A stretch of DNA of 58,381 nucleotides from Sphingopyxis terrae subsp. terrae NBRC 15098. Its GTDB lineage: Bacteria > Pseudomonadota > Alphaproteobacteria > Sphingomonadales > Sphingomonadaceae. The stretch covers positions 1-58,381 of the forward strand of contig NZ_BCZQ01000032.1 of NCBI RefSeq assembly GCF_001598815.1. Direction: 5' to 3'. The notes under the pieces are model-generated. The model was not told the origin of the DNA. It made no database searches and saw nothing but the letters and a program-made list of their open reading frames with translations. The translations under genes and the position numbers were made by a program. Positions within the stretch are counted from its first letter, which is position 1. Each line of letters starts with the position of its first letter. Positions 15,514 to 25,132 of this stretch are shown one piece after another.

Positions 15514-15555
15514 ATTCCGTGGAATGTCCTTCGCCTGTTTGCCAGCATTTCCATC

Positions 15556-15579
15556 GGCAGCTCGTCGAAACGAGCTGCC
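15556..15579 (-). terminator. Hairpin after the cyd operon
   Basis: GGCAGCTCG and CGAGCTGCC form a perfect 9-bp stem with a 6-base loop directly after the DUF2474 stop. No T-run follows on the minus strand, so it may terminate only partly or serve as a 3' RNA stabiliser. Confidence 0.6.
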
Positions 15580-15580
15580 G

Positions 15581-15697
15581 TCAGGGTTTGAGGATGAAGC
15601 GAATGACCTGCGCGACAGCCCCCAGCGCCAAAACGCTGGCCGCCCAGATTAAGACCATCCAGGCGAGCCGTCGACCGAGAGGTTTAGGCTCGTCCAT
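15581..15697 (-). CDS. DUF2474 small membrane peptide of cytochrome bd
   Basis: A 38-residue peptide that starts inside the cydB stop (TGATG overlap). It has a short charged N-terminus (MDEPKPLGRR), one hydrophobic helix (LAWMVLIWAASVLALGAVAQ) and a short basic end (VIRFILKP). Small single-helix proteins of this type (DUF2474) accompany CIO-type cytochrome bd operons and are thought to act like CydX in assembling or stabilising the oxidase. Length, topology, overlap and gene order agree. Confidence 0.85.
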   Translation of the reverse strand: MDEPKPLGRRLAWMVLIWAASVLALGAVAQVIRFILKP

Positions 15698-16707
15698 CAA
15701 TGATACCCATGCGTGCCGACCTTACCGCGGAACACCCAATAGGCCCACGCGGTATAGCCGAGAATGATCGGAATGATGACGGCCGCACCCGCCAGCATGA
15801 AGAGCTGGCTTTGCGGGGGAGCGGCTGCATCCCAGATCGTGACGGCGCGGGGAACAACATAGGGGTAGATACTGATCCCCAGCCCAACGAAACCGAGAAA
15901 GAACAGGCCAAGCGCCATAATGAAGGGCAGGCGCTCCGCGCCGCGCTTCAGGCTCCAGAAGAAGGTTGCAGCGCAGATCGCCACCAGCAGAGGAACCTGC
16001 GCGGTGAGAAGCACGCCGGGCATCGCAAACCAGCGTCGCCAATAGTCATAGGTCAGGAACGGCGTCGCCGCACTGACGGCGAAAAGCGCGAGTAGCGTCG
16101 CCCCGCCGAGCCAAAATGCCAGTCGACGGGCGCGTTCCTGGCCCGGCCCTTCGGTTTTCCAGACCAGCCAGGCCGCGCCTAGAAGCGCATATCCGATCAC
16201 GACTGCCGCGCCGGTCAAGAGGCTGAACGCGCTCAACCAATCCAGCCATCCCCCTGCATAGGCATCGGCCTCGACCCGCACGCCTTGCAGGATCGCGCCC
16301 AGCGTGATCCCCTGCGAGAACGCCGCGAGAACGGACCCAAAGCTGAAGGCGACATCCCAGAAGGGACGATGGCGCGGATCTCGCCAGCGAAACTCGAATG
16401 CGACCCCGCGAAACACGAGACCGAGCAACATCGCGATGATGAGCGGGTAGGTCGCGGGAAGGATGATGGCGTAGGCAAGAGGAAAGGCCGCGAAGAGACC
16501 GCCTCCGCCCAGCACGAGCCATGTTTCATTGCCATCCCAGACCGGCGCGATCGAGTTCATTGCCTGATCGCGCTCTCCTCCGACCGAAAGGTTCGGAAAG
16601 AGGATGCCGATCCCCAGATCGAACCCGTCCATCACGACATAGGCGAAGACAGCAAAGCCGATGATACCGGCCCAGATTATGGTGAGATCGAGGTGCTCCA
16701 CGTTCAT
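15697..16707 (-). CDS. cydB: Cytochrome bd (CIO-type) ubiquinol oxidase subunit II
   Basis: A 336-residue integral membrane protein with about eight to nine hydrophobic segments. The N-terminus DLTIIWAGIIGFAVFAYVVM and DGFDLGIGILFP are CydB signatures; VWDGNETWLVLGGGGLFAAF is another strongly conserved motif. It partners subunit I in the inner membrane; the conserved acidic residues of the DGFDLG and DGNETW motifs are characteristic of subunit II. It overlaps cydA by four bases, and DUF2474 starts in its stop. Length and motifs fit the cyanide-insensitive branch (CioB). Confidence 0.95.
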   Translation of the reverse strand: MNVEHLDLTIIWAGIIGFAVFAYVVMDGFDLGIGILFPNLSVGGERDQAMNSIAPVWDGNETWLVLGGGGLFAAFPLAYAIILPATYPLIIAMLLGLVFRGVAFEFRWRDPRHRPFWDVAFSFGSVLAAFSQGITLGAILQGVRVEADAYAGGWLDWLSAFSLLTGAAVVIGYALLGAAWLVWKTEGPGQERARRLAFWLGGATLLALFAVSAATPFLTYDYWRRWFAMPGVLLTAQVPLLVAICAATFFWSLKRGAERLPFIMALGLFFLGFVGLGISIYPYVVPRAVTIWDAAAPPQSQLFMLAGAAVIIPIILGYTAWAYWVFRGKVGTHGYH

Positions 16708-18122
16708 GCCTCCCGTCCGGTTGATGCCACGACGCCGCTTGCCGGCGTGATGCCCGCCGCGCGTTGCGGCACCTTGGACGGTTCCGGTTCACCGGCTGCG
16801 GGCGGCTTTGCCATCATCCGGAGCAAATAATAGGTGCCGGCCCCGAACGCGCCGAAATAGACGAGGATGAAAGCGACGAGGGACGCCGCGACAGCCGGAG
16901 CGGCCAGGGGGGAGTGGGACTCCGCGGTTCGCAGCAGGCCGTATACGGTGAAGGGCTGTCGGCCTACTTCCGTCGTCACCCATCCTGCTATGACCGCGAC
17001 AAAGCCTGACGGACCAAGCGCGAGAGCGGCGCGGTGCAGCCAGCGCCAGTCATAGAGCTTGCCGCGCCAGCGGGCGAGCAGGCTCCAGAGGCCCAACCCA
17101 AGCATGGCGAGGCCCATCGCCACCATGATCCGAAACGACCAGAAGACGATCGGCGTGGGCGGCCAGCGATCGCGCGGGAAGTCGTTGAGGCCGGGGAGGG
17201 GCGCTTTGGGATCGTGCTTGAGGATCAGCGATCCCAGATAGGGGATTTCGATCTTGCCGTGGACCACCGCATCCTTGTTGCTCGGGAGGCCGAAAAGGAT
17301 GAGCGAAGCGCCCTCGGGGCTGGCCTCATAATGACCTTCCATCGCGAGAACTTTTGTCGGCTGATGCTCAAGCGTGTTGAGGCCGTGCTGATCGCCCGCG
17401 AGAATCTGGATCGGCGCCACAAGCGCCGCCATCCACATCGCCATGGAGAACATCTTGCGCGCGCCGGGATTCGCGCGGTCGCGCAGAAGGTGCCATGCTC
17501 CTACGGCCCCGACGACCATTGCCGTGGTCAGGTAGGCGCCGATGACGGTATGGACGAGGCGATAGGGAAAGCTCGCGTTGAAGATGATCGGAAGCCACGA
17601 ACCTGCGGGCACGAACTGGCCCTTGGCATTGATCGCATAGCCTGCCGGCGTCTGCATCCAGCTATTCACGGAAATGATCCAGGTCGCCGAGATGAGCGTC
17701 CCGACGGCGACCATGCAGGTCGCGAAAAAATGCGGGCCCCTGCCTACCTTGTTGATGCCGAACAGCATCACGCCAAGGAAACCGGCTTCAAGGAAGAACG
17801 CGGTCAGAACCTCATAGGCCATGAGCGGGCCGATGACCGGACCGGCCTTGGCCGAAAATACCGACCAGTTCGTCCCGAACTGGTAGGACATCACCACGCC
17901 CGAGACCACACCCATGCCGAACGCGACGGCGAAGATCTTGAGCCAGTAGCGATAGAGGTTCGCATACACACCGCTGCCGGTCTTCAACCACAACCCTTCA
18001 AGCACCATGAGATAGCTTGCCGTGCCGATGGAGAAGGCCGGGAAGATGAAGTGGAATGAGACCGTGAACGCGAATTGCGCCCGGGCCAGGATTACCGGAT
18101 CGAGATTCTCAATCACCAACAT
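16704..18122 (-). CDS. cydA: Cytochrome bd (CIO-type) ubiquinol oxidase subunit I
   Basis: A 472-residue subunit I with nine membrane helices. The first lines ARAQFAFTVSFHFIFPAFSI contain the heme-ligand His region, and GRQPFTVYGLLRTAESHSP (about residues 390-408) is the motif used to recognise the family. The Q-loop between helices 6 and 7 is short, as in cyanide-insensitive CioA and unlike E. coli CydA. It reduces oxygen to water using ubiquinol, without pumping protons but with high oxygen affinity and stress tolerance. An FrmR-type operator lies 135 bp before the ATG, so formaldehyde may induce it; NDH-2 at 25.1 kb would feed it quinol. Confidence 0.96.
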   Translation of the reverse strand: MLVIENLDPVILARAQFAFTVSFHFIFPAFSIGTASYLMVLEGLWLKTGSGVYANLYRYWLKIFAVAFGMGVVSGVVMSYQFGTNWSVFSAKAGPVIGPLMAYEVLTAFFLEAGFLGVMLFGINKVGRGPHFFATCMVAVGTLISATWIISVNSWMQTPAGYAINAKGQFVPAGSWLPIIFNASFPYRLVHTVIGAYLTTAMVVGAVGAWHLLRDRANPGARKMFSMAMWMAALVAPIQILAGDQHGLNTLEHQPTKVLAMEGHYEASPEGASLILFGLPSNKDAVVHGKIEIPYLGSLILKHDPKAPLPGLNDFPRDRWPPTPIVFWSFRIMVAMGLAMLGLGLWSLLARWRGKLYDWRWLHRAALALGPSGFVAVIAGWVTTEVGRQPFTVYGLLRTAESHSPLAAPAVAASLVAFILVYFGAFGAGTYYLLRMMAKPPAAGEPEPSKVPQRAAGITPASGVVASTGREA

Positions 18123-18256
18123 TCCTCCCTGTTTTGTCCCGCCGATGTTCGTCCGATTGTCCTCTGCAGAGGCTTTGCGATTCGAACACAGGGCTTGGGG
18201 GCCGGACGCGCGCCATTTCCTTTGGTGCAGCGATCCGATCGGGCCGGCAATATATC

Positions 18257-18273
18257 ATACTCCCCACCAGTAT
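18257..18273. promoter_or_regulatory. FrmR-type operator upstream of cydA
   Basis: ATACT-CCCCACC-AGTAT: inverted ATACT/AGTAT arms around a C-rich core, the design of FrmR/CsoR-family operators. TATATCAT adjoins it and may be part of the -10 region. It lies between the divergent cydA (minus) and frmR (plus) genes and could serve the cyd promoter. Confidence 0.75.
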
Positions 18274-18391
18274 CAAGGGGGTAGGAACCCAGGTCTGGCG
18301 TTCGATGTTTCTGGAGGCGTAGGGGAAGGTTCAGGCTCGCTTCGGCCGAAATTTGAGGTGTCAGCGCGGCGCAAGGCACAGGATAGGGTTG

Positions 18392-18413
18392 AAACTCCCC
18401 CCCTGTATAGTAT
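18392..18413. promoter_or_regulatory. FrmR autoregulatory operator
   Basis: AACTCCCCCCCTGTATAGTAT, 28 bp before the frmR start, has the C-tract and the ATAGTAT arm known from the E. coli frmR operator (C-tract flanked by TATAGTAT). GTATAGTAT could double as the -10 element, giving repression until formaldehyde modifies FrmR. Confidence 0.7.
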
Positions 18414-18440
18414 GTGCATATCAACAGTCAGGAAAGCGCG

Positions 18441-18731
18441 ATGCCACATTCACCAGAAGAGAAGAAGCGGGCCATAACACGCCTGCGTCGCATCAAGGGG
18501 CAGGCGGAAGCGCTTGAACGCGCGATCGAGGCCGGAACGGATTGCGCCCCTTTGCTCCAACAGATTGTGGCGATGCGGGGCGCCACCAACGGGTTGATGG
18601 CAGAAGTGATGGAAGGCCATCTCCGTGAGACCTTCGGCCCCGCCAACGGCGCGCATGGGGAAAATGGAGCCAGCCCATTCGACGACGACATGGAGGGTAT
18701 AATGCGGATATTGCGAACCTATCTTAAGTAG
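18441..18731 (+). CDS. frmR: FrmR-type formaldehyde-sensing repressor
   Basis: A 96-residue CsoR/RcnR-family protein closest to FrmR: MPHSPEEKKRAITRLRRIKG at the N-terminus, the conserved Cys35 (GTDCAPLL) and GLMAEVMEGHLRETF with His60. In E. coli FrmR, formaldehyde links Pro2 to Cys35 of a neighbouring subunit and releases the operator; Pro2 and Cys are both present here. The ATG at 18441 is chosen because it gives this exact N-terminus and follows AGGAAAG; an upstream start at 18414 would bury Pro2. Matching operators precede its own gene, cydA and frmA and lie by the TraR-like gene. Confidence 0.95.
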   Translation: MPHSPEEKKRAITRLRRIKGQAEALERAIEAGTDCAPLLQQIVAMRGATNGLMAEVMEGHLRETFGPANGAHGENGASPFDDDMEGIMRILRTYLK

Positions 18732-18836
18732 GTCTTAGAAACCGCAGTACCTGTATATAGATTTATAAGAACAATTTTTTACCGATCGGCAATATAATGA
18801 CGGTGCGCCCAATTTTCGCGTGGTACGACTTATGGG

Positions 18837-18906
18837 TTGGTATTTTCATAGATCGCCCTAAGCGGCGTATCTACATTTTTCCAGTTCCATGCTTTGGTAT
18901 TTTCAT
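18837..18906. repeat. Direct repeat TTGGTATTTTCAT before the LysR gene
   Basis: The 13-bp sequence occurs at 18837-18849 and again at 18894-18906, 57 bp apart, in the 265-bp gap before the lysR gene (18732-18996), which otherwise holds no gene. The regular spacing (about five helical turns) suggests a protein-binding site. Confidence 0.45.
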
Positions 18907-18996
18907 TCAGCTTCGCGTGCCACCGGCATCATAACTTGATTGCGGGACTGCAATTTGTGGTTCCACTGGAAAATCGCAACTGGATGAGAACACGTT

Positions 18997-19917
18997 ATGA
19001 TCGTCAAGAATTTCGGATATCTGATTGCGCTCGATCAGGAAGGCCATTTCGGTAGGGCAGCCAAGAGCTGCAACGTGTCGCAGCCCACGCTTTCCGCCGG
19101 CATCAAGCAGCTCGAACAGGACTTGGGTGTGGAGATCGTGCGGCATGGCCGGCGTTATGACGGACTCACATCGGAAGGTGAGACTGTGCTGGCCTGGGCG
19201 AAGAAGATCGAGAGCAACTGCGAGGGGCTGGAGCGCGACCTTTCGGCCCAGAAACGTGGGCTGGAAGGTCAAATTCGCCTGGGCGTGCTGTCGGCCACGT
19301 CGATCATGGCATCGATCCTCAGCCTTGCCCTCGCTGAAAGGATGCCGCTCCTCGAACAGTGCATTTGCACAGCGCAAACCTCGTCGCTGACCAAAGCCTT
19401 GCTGACGCATGAAATGGACATGGCGCTGGTCTATCTCGAAGACATATCTGAGGAGGACTTTGACACGCACCTTCTCTACCGGGAGCGGATCGTCGTTTTC
19501 CAGGCATCCGGCGACCCGCTCCCGCGACAGGTTTCATGGGATCATGTCGCCGAGCTGCCTTTGTGCATCTTGGACTGCGCGCTACCCAAAGCCGCGCGTT
19601 CTAGACTCGGGCACCGTGCCGCAAAGTCGATCAGGACCAACAATGTCGATGTTCTCGCTGCCCATATCGCAAGTGGGCGATATGCCACCGTCCTTCCGCA
19701 ATCTCTCGCAACCTATTTTGCTCGGATTTCCGACATTCGGGCGGTTGAAGTCGCAGGTGAGGGCGCAGATGCCGCTGTTGGATTGGCCATGCCCAGAAAT
19801 GGGGTGAAATCGACACCCACAGCCGCGCTGTTCGAAATAGTCCGCGCACCCGAGACAATGGCCTCGATAGAGGCCGCTCTGGACCTGTACCGCCAGTTCC
19901 AACCCGAAGGGGGCTGA
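18997..19917 (+). CDS. LysR-family regulator resembling formate/oxidative-stress regulators
   Basis: A 306-residue LTTR. The winged HTH (EGHFGRAAKSCNVSQPTLSA, then GIKQLEQDLGVEIV) covers residues 15-60; a linker helix and a two-lobe effector domain follow. The N-terminal text with HGRRYDGLTSEGETVLAWA resembles the regulators of NAD-dependent formate dehydrogenase operons (FdsR-like) and OxyR relatives. It could sense formate or redox state produced by formaldehyde oxidation; this is inferred. It is convergent with an SDR gene. Candidate sites are the direct repeat upstream and the dyad at 20777-20811. Confidence 0.85.
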   Translation: MIVKNFGYLIALDQEGHFGRAAKSCNVSQPTLSAGIKQLEQDLGVEIVRHGRRYDGLTSEGETVLAWAKKIESNCEGLERDLSAQKRGLEGQIRLGVLSATSIMASILSLALAERMPLLEQCICTAQTSSLTKALLTHEMDMALVYLEDISEEDFDTHLLYRERIVVFQASGDPLPRQVSWDHVAELPLCILDCALPKAARSRLGHRAAKSIRTNNVDVLAAHIASGRYATVLPQSLATYFARISDIRAVEVAGEGADAAVGLAMPRNGVKSTPTAALFEIVRAPETMASIEAALDLYRQFQPEGG

Positions 19918-19949
19918 CCGTTCATGCCGTGCTATCGCAGCATGAACGG
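19918..19949. terminator. Bidirectional hairpin between lysR and the SDR gene
   Basis: CCGTTCATGC (19918-19927) and GCATGAACGG (19940-19949) form a perfect 10-bp stem with a 12-base loop, directly after the lysR stop and 13 bp before the end of the convergent SDR gene. Confidence 0.7.
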
Positions 19950-19961
19950 TCGCGCGACCCA

Positions 19962-20636
19962 CTATTCGACGTAGATCATTTTCTTGGTCATCCCGCCGTC
20001 GACCACAAGCGTTTGCCCGGTAACAAAGCCGGCGGACGCCAGATATAGCACGGCCTCGGCAATGTCCTGGGGGCGACCGACCCGGCCAACCGGATGCTGC
20101 GCCTCGTCCTCGGCGCGCAGATTCGTGTCATTGGTGATCCAACCAGGTGCGATTGTATTGACCCGGATTTTGGCGCCAAGTTGCACCGCCAGCGCCTGCG
20201 CGAGTGCCACCATGCCACCTTTCGCAGCGGCATAGGCAAAGTCGATGCCTTGGGACATCAACGCGCGGGTGGAAGCCATCATGACAATCGAACTGCCATC
20301 GGTGAGCAGGGGCAATGCCGCTCGCGACATCAGAAAGGCCCCGGTCAGATGGCTGCCAATGGTGCTGTTCCACTGGTCGAGCGAGGTGTCACCGAGCTGC
20401 ATGAATGTGTCGTAAACAAGCCCACCATTGTTGACGAGCAAGTCCAGTCGATCCCAGCCAAGGGCACGAAAAGCCTCGGCTACGGACTCTTCGCTGGCAA
20501 GATCGCAATGGATCTGTTGACCGATCGCTCCTTCCTTCAAATCGAAGGATGCCACCTCCCAACCTTCATCCAATAAGGCGGAACATATAGCCTGACCGAT
20601 TAGCCCCGATCCTCCTGTTACAATAGCGCGTTTCAT
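19962..20636 (-). CDS. Short-chain dehydrogenase/reductase
   Basis: A 224-residue classical SDR. The cofactor loop TGGSGLIG lies at residues 7-14, NNGG (NNAG family motif, Ala to Gly) at 69-72, the catalytic Ser in MMASTRA, Tyr135 and Lys139 in YAAAKGG, and PGWITND after the last core strand. An Asp at the end of the second strand (SFDLKEG) favours NAD(H). AAAGGAG precedes the ATG by 7 bp. Substrate unknown. The gene points away from fdhA across a 402-bp gap with a palindromic dyad, so the two could be divergently regulated, perhaps by the neighbouring LysR protein. Confidence 0.88.
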   Translation of the reverse strand: MKRAIVTGGSGLIGQAICSALLDEGWEVASFDLKEGAIGQQIHCDLASEESVAEAFRALGWDRLDLLVNNGGLVYDTFMQLGDTSLDQWNSTIGSHLTGAFLMSRAALPLLTDGSSIVMMASTRALMSQGIDFAYAAAKGGMVALAQALAVQLGAKIRVNTIAPGWITNDTNLRAEDEAQHPVGRVGRPQDIAEAVLYLASAGFVTGQTLVVDGGMTKKMIYVE

Positions 20637-20776
20637 AAGAACTCCTTTCTGTCAGAGGATGATAGAGAGACCGGCACCATTGCGCCAACACAACTCAAGT
20701 CCAGAGAACGGGCGCATAGGGCGTCACCCTGATAGACTTCAACTGCGCCTTGTCTTCCAGAAACATTATGCTTGCT

Positions 20777-20811
20777 GCAATGGAATATGATATATCATCT
20801 TGTTGCATTGC
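20777..20811. promoter_or_regulatory. Palindromic dyad in the SDR-fdhA divergent region
   Basis: The 402-bp gap 20637-21038 has no gene. It contains ATGATATATCAT (20787-20798), a perfect 12-bp palindrome, inside GCAATG (20777-20782) and CATTGC (20806-20811). Such nested, AT-rich dyads suit a LysR-type or similar regulator. No FrmR-type ATACT-N7-AGTAT site was seen in this gap. Confidence 0.45.
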
Positions 20812-21038
20812 GGCAGTCATTCTCCTGTAGCTTGGTCATAGGAATTTCCGATCTTGGGATAGAATCTTCGAGTTTGCTCCGAAGGAGAAGCGCCGCCATT
20901 CTGCCAAGACGGTAATGATGAGACTGGCAACGACACTACTATGCTGCGCTGAATTAATTCGGTGCGGCATGTTGATCCGTGTCAAGTCCTACTCTCGTCA
21001 ATACTTGGGGGGGCGTGAAAAAACGCAGGAGATATCTG

Positions 21039-22250
21039 ATGGCTACAGGCAACCGGATCGTAACCTTCGAGAAACCGATGGAAATGAAGGTCAACACCTT
21101 CAAATTCCCGGAGCTGATTACTCCACAGGGCAAAAAAGCTCCCCACGGCGCCATTCTCAAGATCGTCACCACGAACATCTGCGGCAGCGACCTTCACATC
21201 TACCGAGGTTCGTTTGAAGTCCCCAAGGGGATGACGATGGGCCACGAAATGACCGGCGAGGTGATCGAGGTCGGCTCCGACGTCGAATATATCAAGGTCG
21301 GCGATATCGTGTCCGTTCCCTTTAACGTCGGCTGCGGACGCTGCTACAACTGCAAGCACATGCGCTCGGACGTGTGCGAGCACACCAACCCCGAAGTCGA
21401 CTGCGGCGCCTATGGCTTTAACCTGGGTGGATGGACCGGGGGGCAGGGGGATTACCTGTTCGTGCCCTATGCAGACTTCAATCTGCTGGCTTTCCCCGAC
21501 AAGGACGCGGCCATGGCGAAGATCCGTGATCTGACGCTCCTTTCGGACGTGTTGCCGACCGCGTTCCACGGGTTCGCCGCTCCCGACTGGCCGGCGCAAC
21601 CGGCCTATATCGTCGGCGAGAATGTGCTGATCTTCGGCGCGGGGCCTGTCGGCCGCGCGGGCGCCGCCTGTGCGAAGCTCCTCGGTGCCGGCGCCATCAT
21701 CGTCGCCGACTTCATTCAGGAGCGGCTCGATCTGCTCAAGCCGCACGGCGTCGAGACCATCAACCTGTCGGACGGCATTCCGATCGAAGATCATCTGGAG
21801 CGGATCACCGGCAAGCGCGAGGCCGATCGCGTCATCGACTATGTGGGCCTCGACTGTCGCGGGTTCGGGGCGGAGTCCGACCAGATCGTCGAGAACGCCG
21901 TCACCAACGCCCTGCTGAAATATGTCCGCTTCGGCGGGATGACCAGCACGGTCGGCGTATATTGCCCCAATCCGATCTCCAAGAATCGGGACAACAAGAA
22001 GGGCAGCATGGAAGTCGATTGGGCCAGTGGCTGGATCAAGTCGCCGCGGATGTCGGCAGGCCAGTCGCCGACGGCCAATTACAACCACGCCCTCATGCGG
22101 GCCATCCTGAACGATCGGATGCCCTATCTGACTCCGATGATGAACACGAAGATCATCAAGCTGGAGGACGCGCCGGCGGCCTACAAGGAGTTCGATGACG
22201 GATCGGCGTTCAAGTACGTCATCGATCCGCACGGCTCTGTGGCGGCCTGA
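21039..22250 (+). CDS. fdhA: Glutathione-independent formaldehyde dehydrogenase
   Basis: A 403-residue zinc alcohol dehydrogenase relative, matching Pseudomonas putida FdhA in length and motifs: catalytic zinc Cys48 in NICGSDLHIYRG, His69 in MGHEMTGEV, the structural zinc cysteines in GCGRCYNCKHMRSDVC, and AYGFNLGGWTGGQGDY. The nucleotide fold is at LIFGAGPVGRAG. FdhA oxidises formaldehyde to formate with tightly bound NAD and can dismutate aldehydes. The ATG at 21039 follows AGGAGAT; an upstream frame to 20979 has no site. It is monocistronic between its own promoter region and a strong hairpin. Confidence 0.93.
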   Translation: MATGNRIVTFEKPMEMKVNTFKFPELITPQGKKAPHGAILKIVTTNICGSDLHIYRGSFEVPKGMTMGHEMTGEVIEVGSDVEYIKVGDIVSVPFNVGCGRCYNCKHMRSDVCEHTNPEVDCGAYGFNLGGWTGGQGDYLFVPYADFNLLAFPDKDAAMAKIRDLTLLSDVLPTAFHGFAAPDWPAQPAYIVGENVLIFGAGPVGRAGAACAKLLGAGAIIVADFIQERLDLLKPHGVETINLSDGIPIEDHLERITGKREADRVIDYVGLDCRGFGAESDQIVENAVTNALLKYVRFGGMTSTVGVYCPNPISKNRDNKKGSMEVDWASGWIKSPRMSAGQSPTANYNHALMRAILNDRMPYLTPMMNTKIIKLEDAPAAYKEFDDGSAFKYVIDPHGSVAA

Positions 22251-22258
22251 CCATCTAA

Positions 22259-23704
<1,446 letters not shown>

Positions 23705-23755
23705 TCCCTCAACTCTAACCTTCAATTTCAATAGTTAACCTCAAGGAAGAATATC

Positions 23756-24154
23756 ATGGCTGATCCCGTTATCTCCGGCAACGGCGTGTTCTCGCACGTC
23801 TTCATCGGCGCGGCCGATGTCGAGCAGTCGGCAGCGTTCTACGACGCCGCTCTGGGCGCCCTGGGCGTCAAGAACCTCGGCCCCTTCGGCAATGGTTGGG
23901 TGCTCTACGGCCGCGAAAAGCCTGCTTTCATCATTGCCCGTCCCGGCAATGGCGAAGCGCCCTCCAGCAACGGCGTGACGGTCGGCTTCGCCGCCGCGAC
24001 GCCCGCCGAAGTGGACGCTTTCCACGCGGCCGGCCTCGCCGCTGGTGGCACCGACGAGGGCCAGCCCGGCCCGCGGGGCCACCTGCCGGGTGCCTATGCG
24101 GCCTATCTGCGCGATCCGGCGGGCAACAAGGTCTGCTCGTACACCTTCATCTAA
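23756..24154 (+). CDS. VOC/glyoxalase-fold protein of the formaldehyde operon
   Basis: A 132-residue vicinal-oxygen-chelate protein: the pattern FSHVFIGAADVEQSAAFYDA begins the first beta-alpha-beta-beta-beta unit, and HLPGAYAAYLRDPAGNKVCS ends the second. A candidate metal His lies in FSHVFIG, but the C-terminal ligand positions are not obvious, so it may be a binding rather than a catalytic VOC. AAGGAAG precedes the ATG. It sits between frmA and frmB, suggesting it handles a glutathione adduct or related by-product. Substrate unknown. Confidence 0.8.
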   Translation: MADPVISGNGVFSHVFIGAADVEQSAAFYDAALGALGVKNLGPFGNGWVLYGREKPAFIIARPGNGEAPSSNGVTVGFAAATPAEVDAFHAAGLAAGGTDEGQPGPRGHLPGAYAAYLRDPAGNKVCSYTFI

Positions 24155-24199
24155 AGCCGGAAGGTGAGGGCGATACCGGCAACCCTATGACTGGCTGTC

Positions 24200-24223
24200 G
24201 CCGGCGCTGGAACAGGCGCCGGC
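24200..24223 (+). terminator. Intercistronic hairpin between the VOC gene and frmB
   Basis: GCCGGCGC and GCGCCGGC form a perfect 8-bp stem with an 8-base loop, followed by TTCCCCCC. It is the only sizeable break (147 bp) between frmA and DUF3422 and may lower expression of the distal genes. Confidence 0.5.
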
Positions 24224-24301
24224 GCTTCCCCCCGCACCACAGCCAGGAAAAGGGCGCCTATCACCACACCGTCCACCAACCGTCGAAGCAAGGAAACAAA
24301 A

Positions 24302-25132
24302 ATGGAACGTGTCGAACATCACGCCAGCTTCGGCGGTTGGCAGGACGTCTATCAGCATGACTCGATCAGCCTGGGTTGCCCGATGAAGGTCGGCGTCTAT
24401 CTGCCTCCCCAGGTGAAGGACGGTCGCGTGCCGGTGCTGTATTGGCTGTCCGGCCTGACTTGCACCGAACAGAATTTCATTACGAAGGCTGTCGCGCAGC
24501 GTTTCGCTGCCGAGCACGGGATCATCCTCGTCGCGCCGGACACGAGCCCGCGAGGCGAAGGCGTGGCCGACGATCCCAGCTATGATCTGGGACAGGGCGC
24601 CGGCTTCTACGTCAACGCGACTGAGGAACCTTGGGCTGCCCACTACCGCATGTACGATTATGTCGTCGAGGAATTGCCGGCGCTGATCGAAGCCACATTT
24701 CCGGCCGATGATCGCCGGGCGATTGCCGGTCATTCGATGGGCGGGCACGGCGCACTCGTTGCCGCTCTGCGCAATCCGGGGCGCTATCGCAGCGTATCGG
24801 CCTTTTCGCCGATCGTCGCGCCGAGCCAGGTGCCTTGGGGCGAGCGCGCTCTGACGGCCTATCTCGGAGACGATCGCGCCGGGTGGAAGCATTACGACAC
24901 CATCGAACTCATCAAGTCCGCCAGCGAGCGCCTGCCGTTGCTCGTCGATCAGGGCATGGATGATGAGTTTCTGGATCGCGAGCTGCGCCCGGATCTGCTG
25001 AAGGCGGCCTGCGAGGCTGCGGGGCACCCGCTGATCCTCAACCTGCGACCCGGCTACGATCACAGCTATTATTTCATCGCTAGCTTCATCGGCGAGCATA
25101 TCGGCCATCATGCCAAGGCGCTGTTCCAATGA
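24302..25132 (+). CDS. frmB: S-formylglutathione hydrolase
   Basis: A 276-residue esterase-D-type alpha/beta hydrolase. The nucleophile Ser145 lies in GHSMGGHGA; the oxyanion-hole region is WLSGLTCTEQNF; the acid and base are likely Asp in GMDDEF and His in GYDHSYYFI. It splits S-formylglutathione into formate and glutathione, finishing the route begun by FrmA. The ATG follows AAGGAAACAAAA. Its stop overlaps the NDH-2 start by four bases, tying detoxification to respiration at the level of translation. Confidence 0.96.
   Translation: MERVEHHASFGGWQDVYQHDSISLGCPMKVGVYLPPQVKDGRVPVLYWLSGLTCTEQNFITKAVAQRFAAEHGIILVAPDTSPRGEGVADDPSYDLGQGAGFYVNATEEPWAAHYRMYDYVVEELPALIEATFPADDRRAIAGHSMGGHGALVAALRNPGRYRSVSAFSPIVAPSQVPWGERALTAYLGDDRAGWKHYDTIELIKSASERLPLLVDQGMDDEFLDRELRPDLLKAACEAAGHPLILNLRPGYDHSYYFIASFIGEHIGHHAKALFQ

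Noticed and set aside
14584..18273. Similar 25-bp sequences at 14584 and 18257 as transposon ends or target duplications
   Set aside because: They are direct, not inverted, too long and imperfect for a target duplication, and coincide with a palindromic operator also found before frmA.
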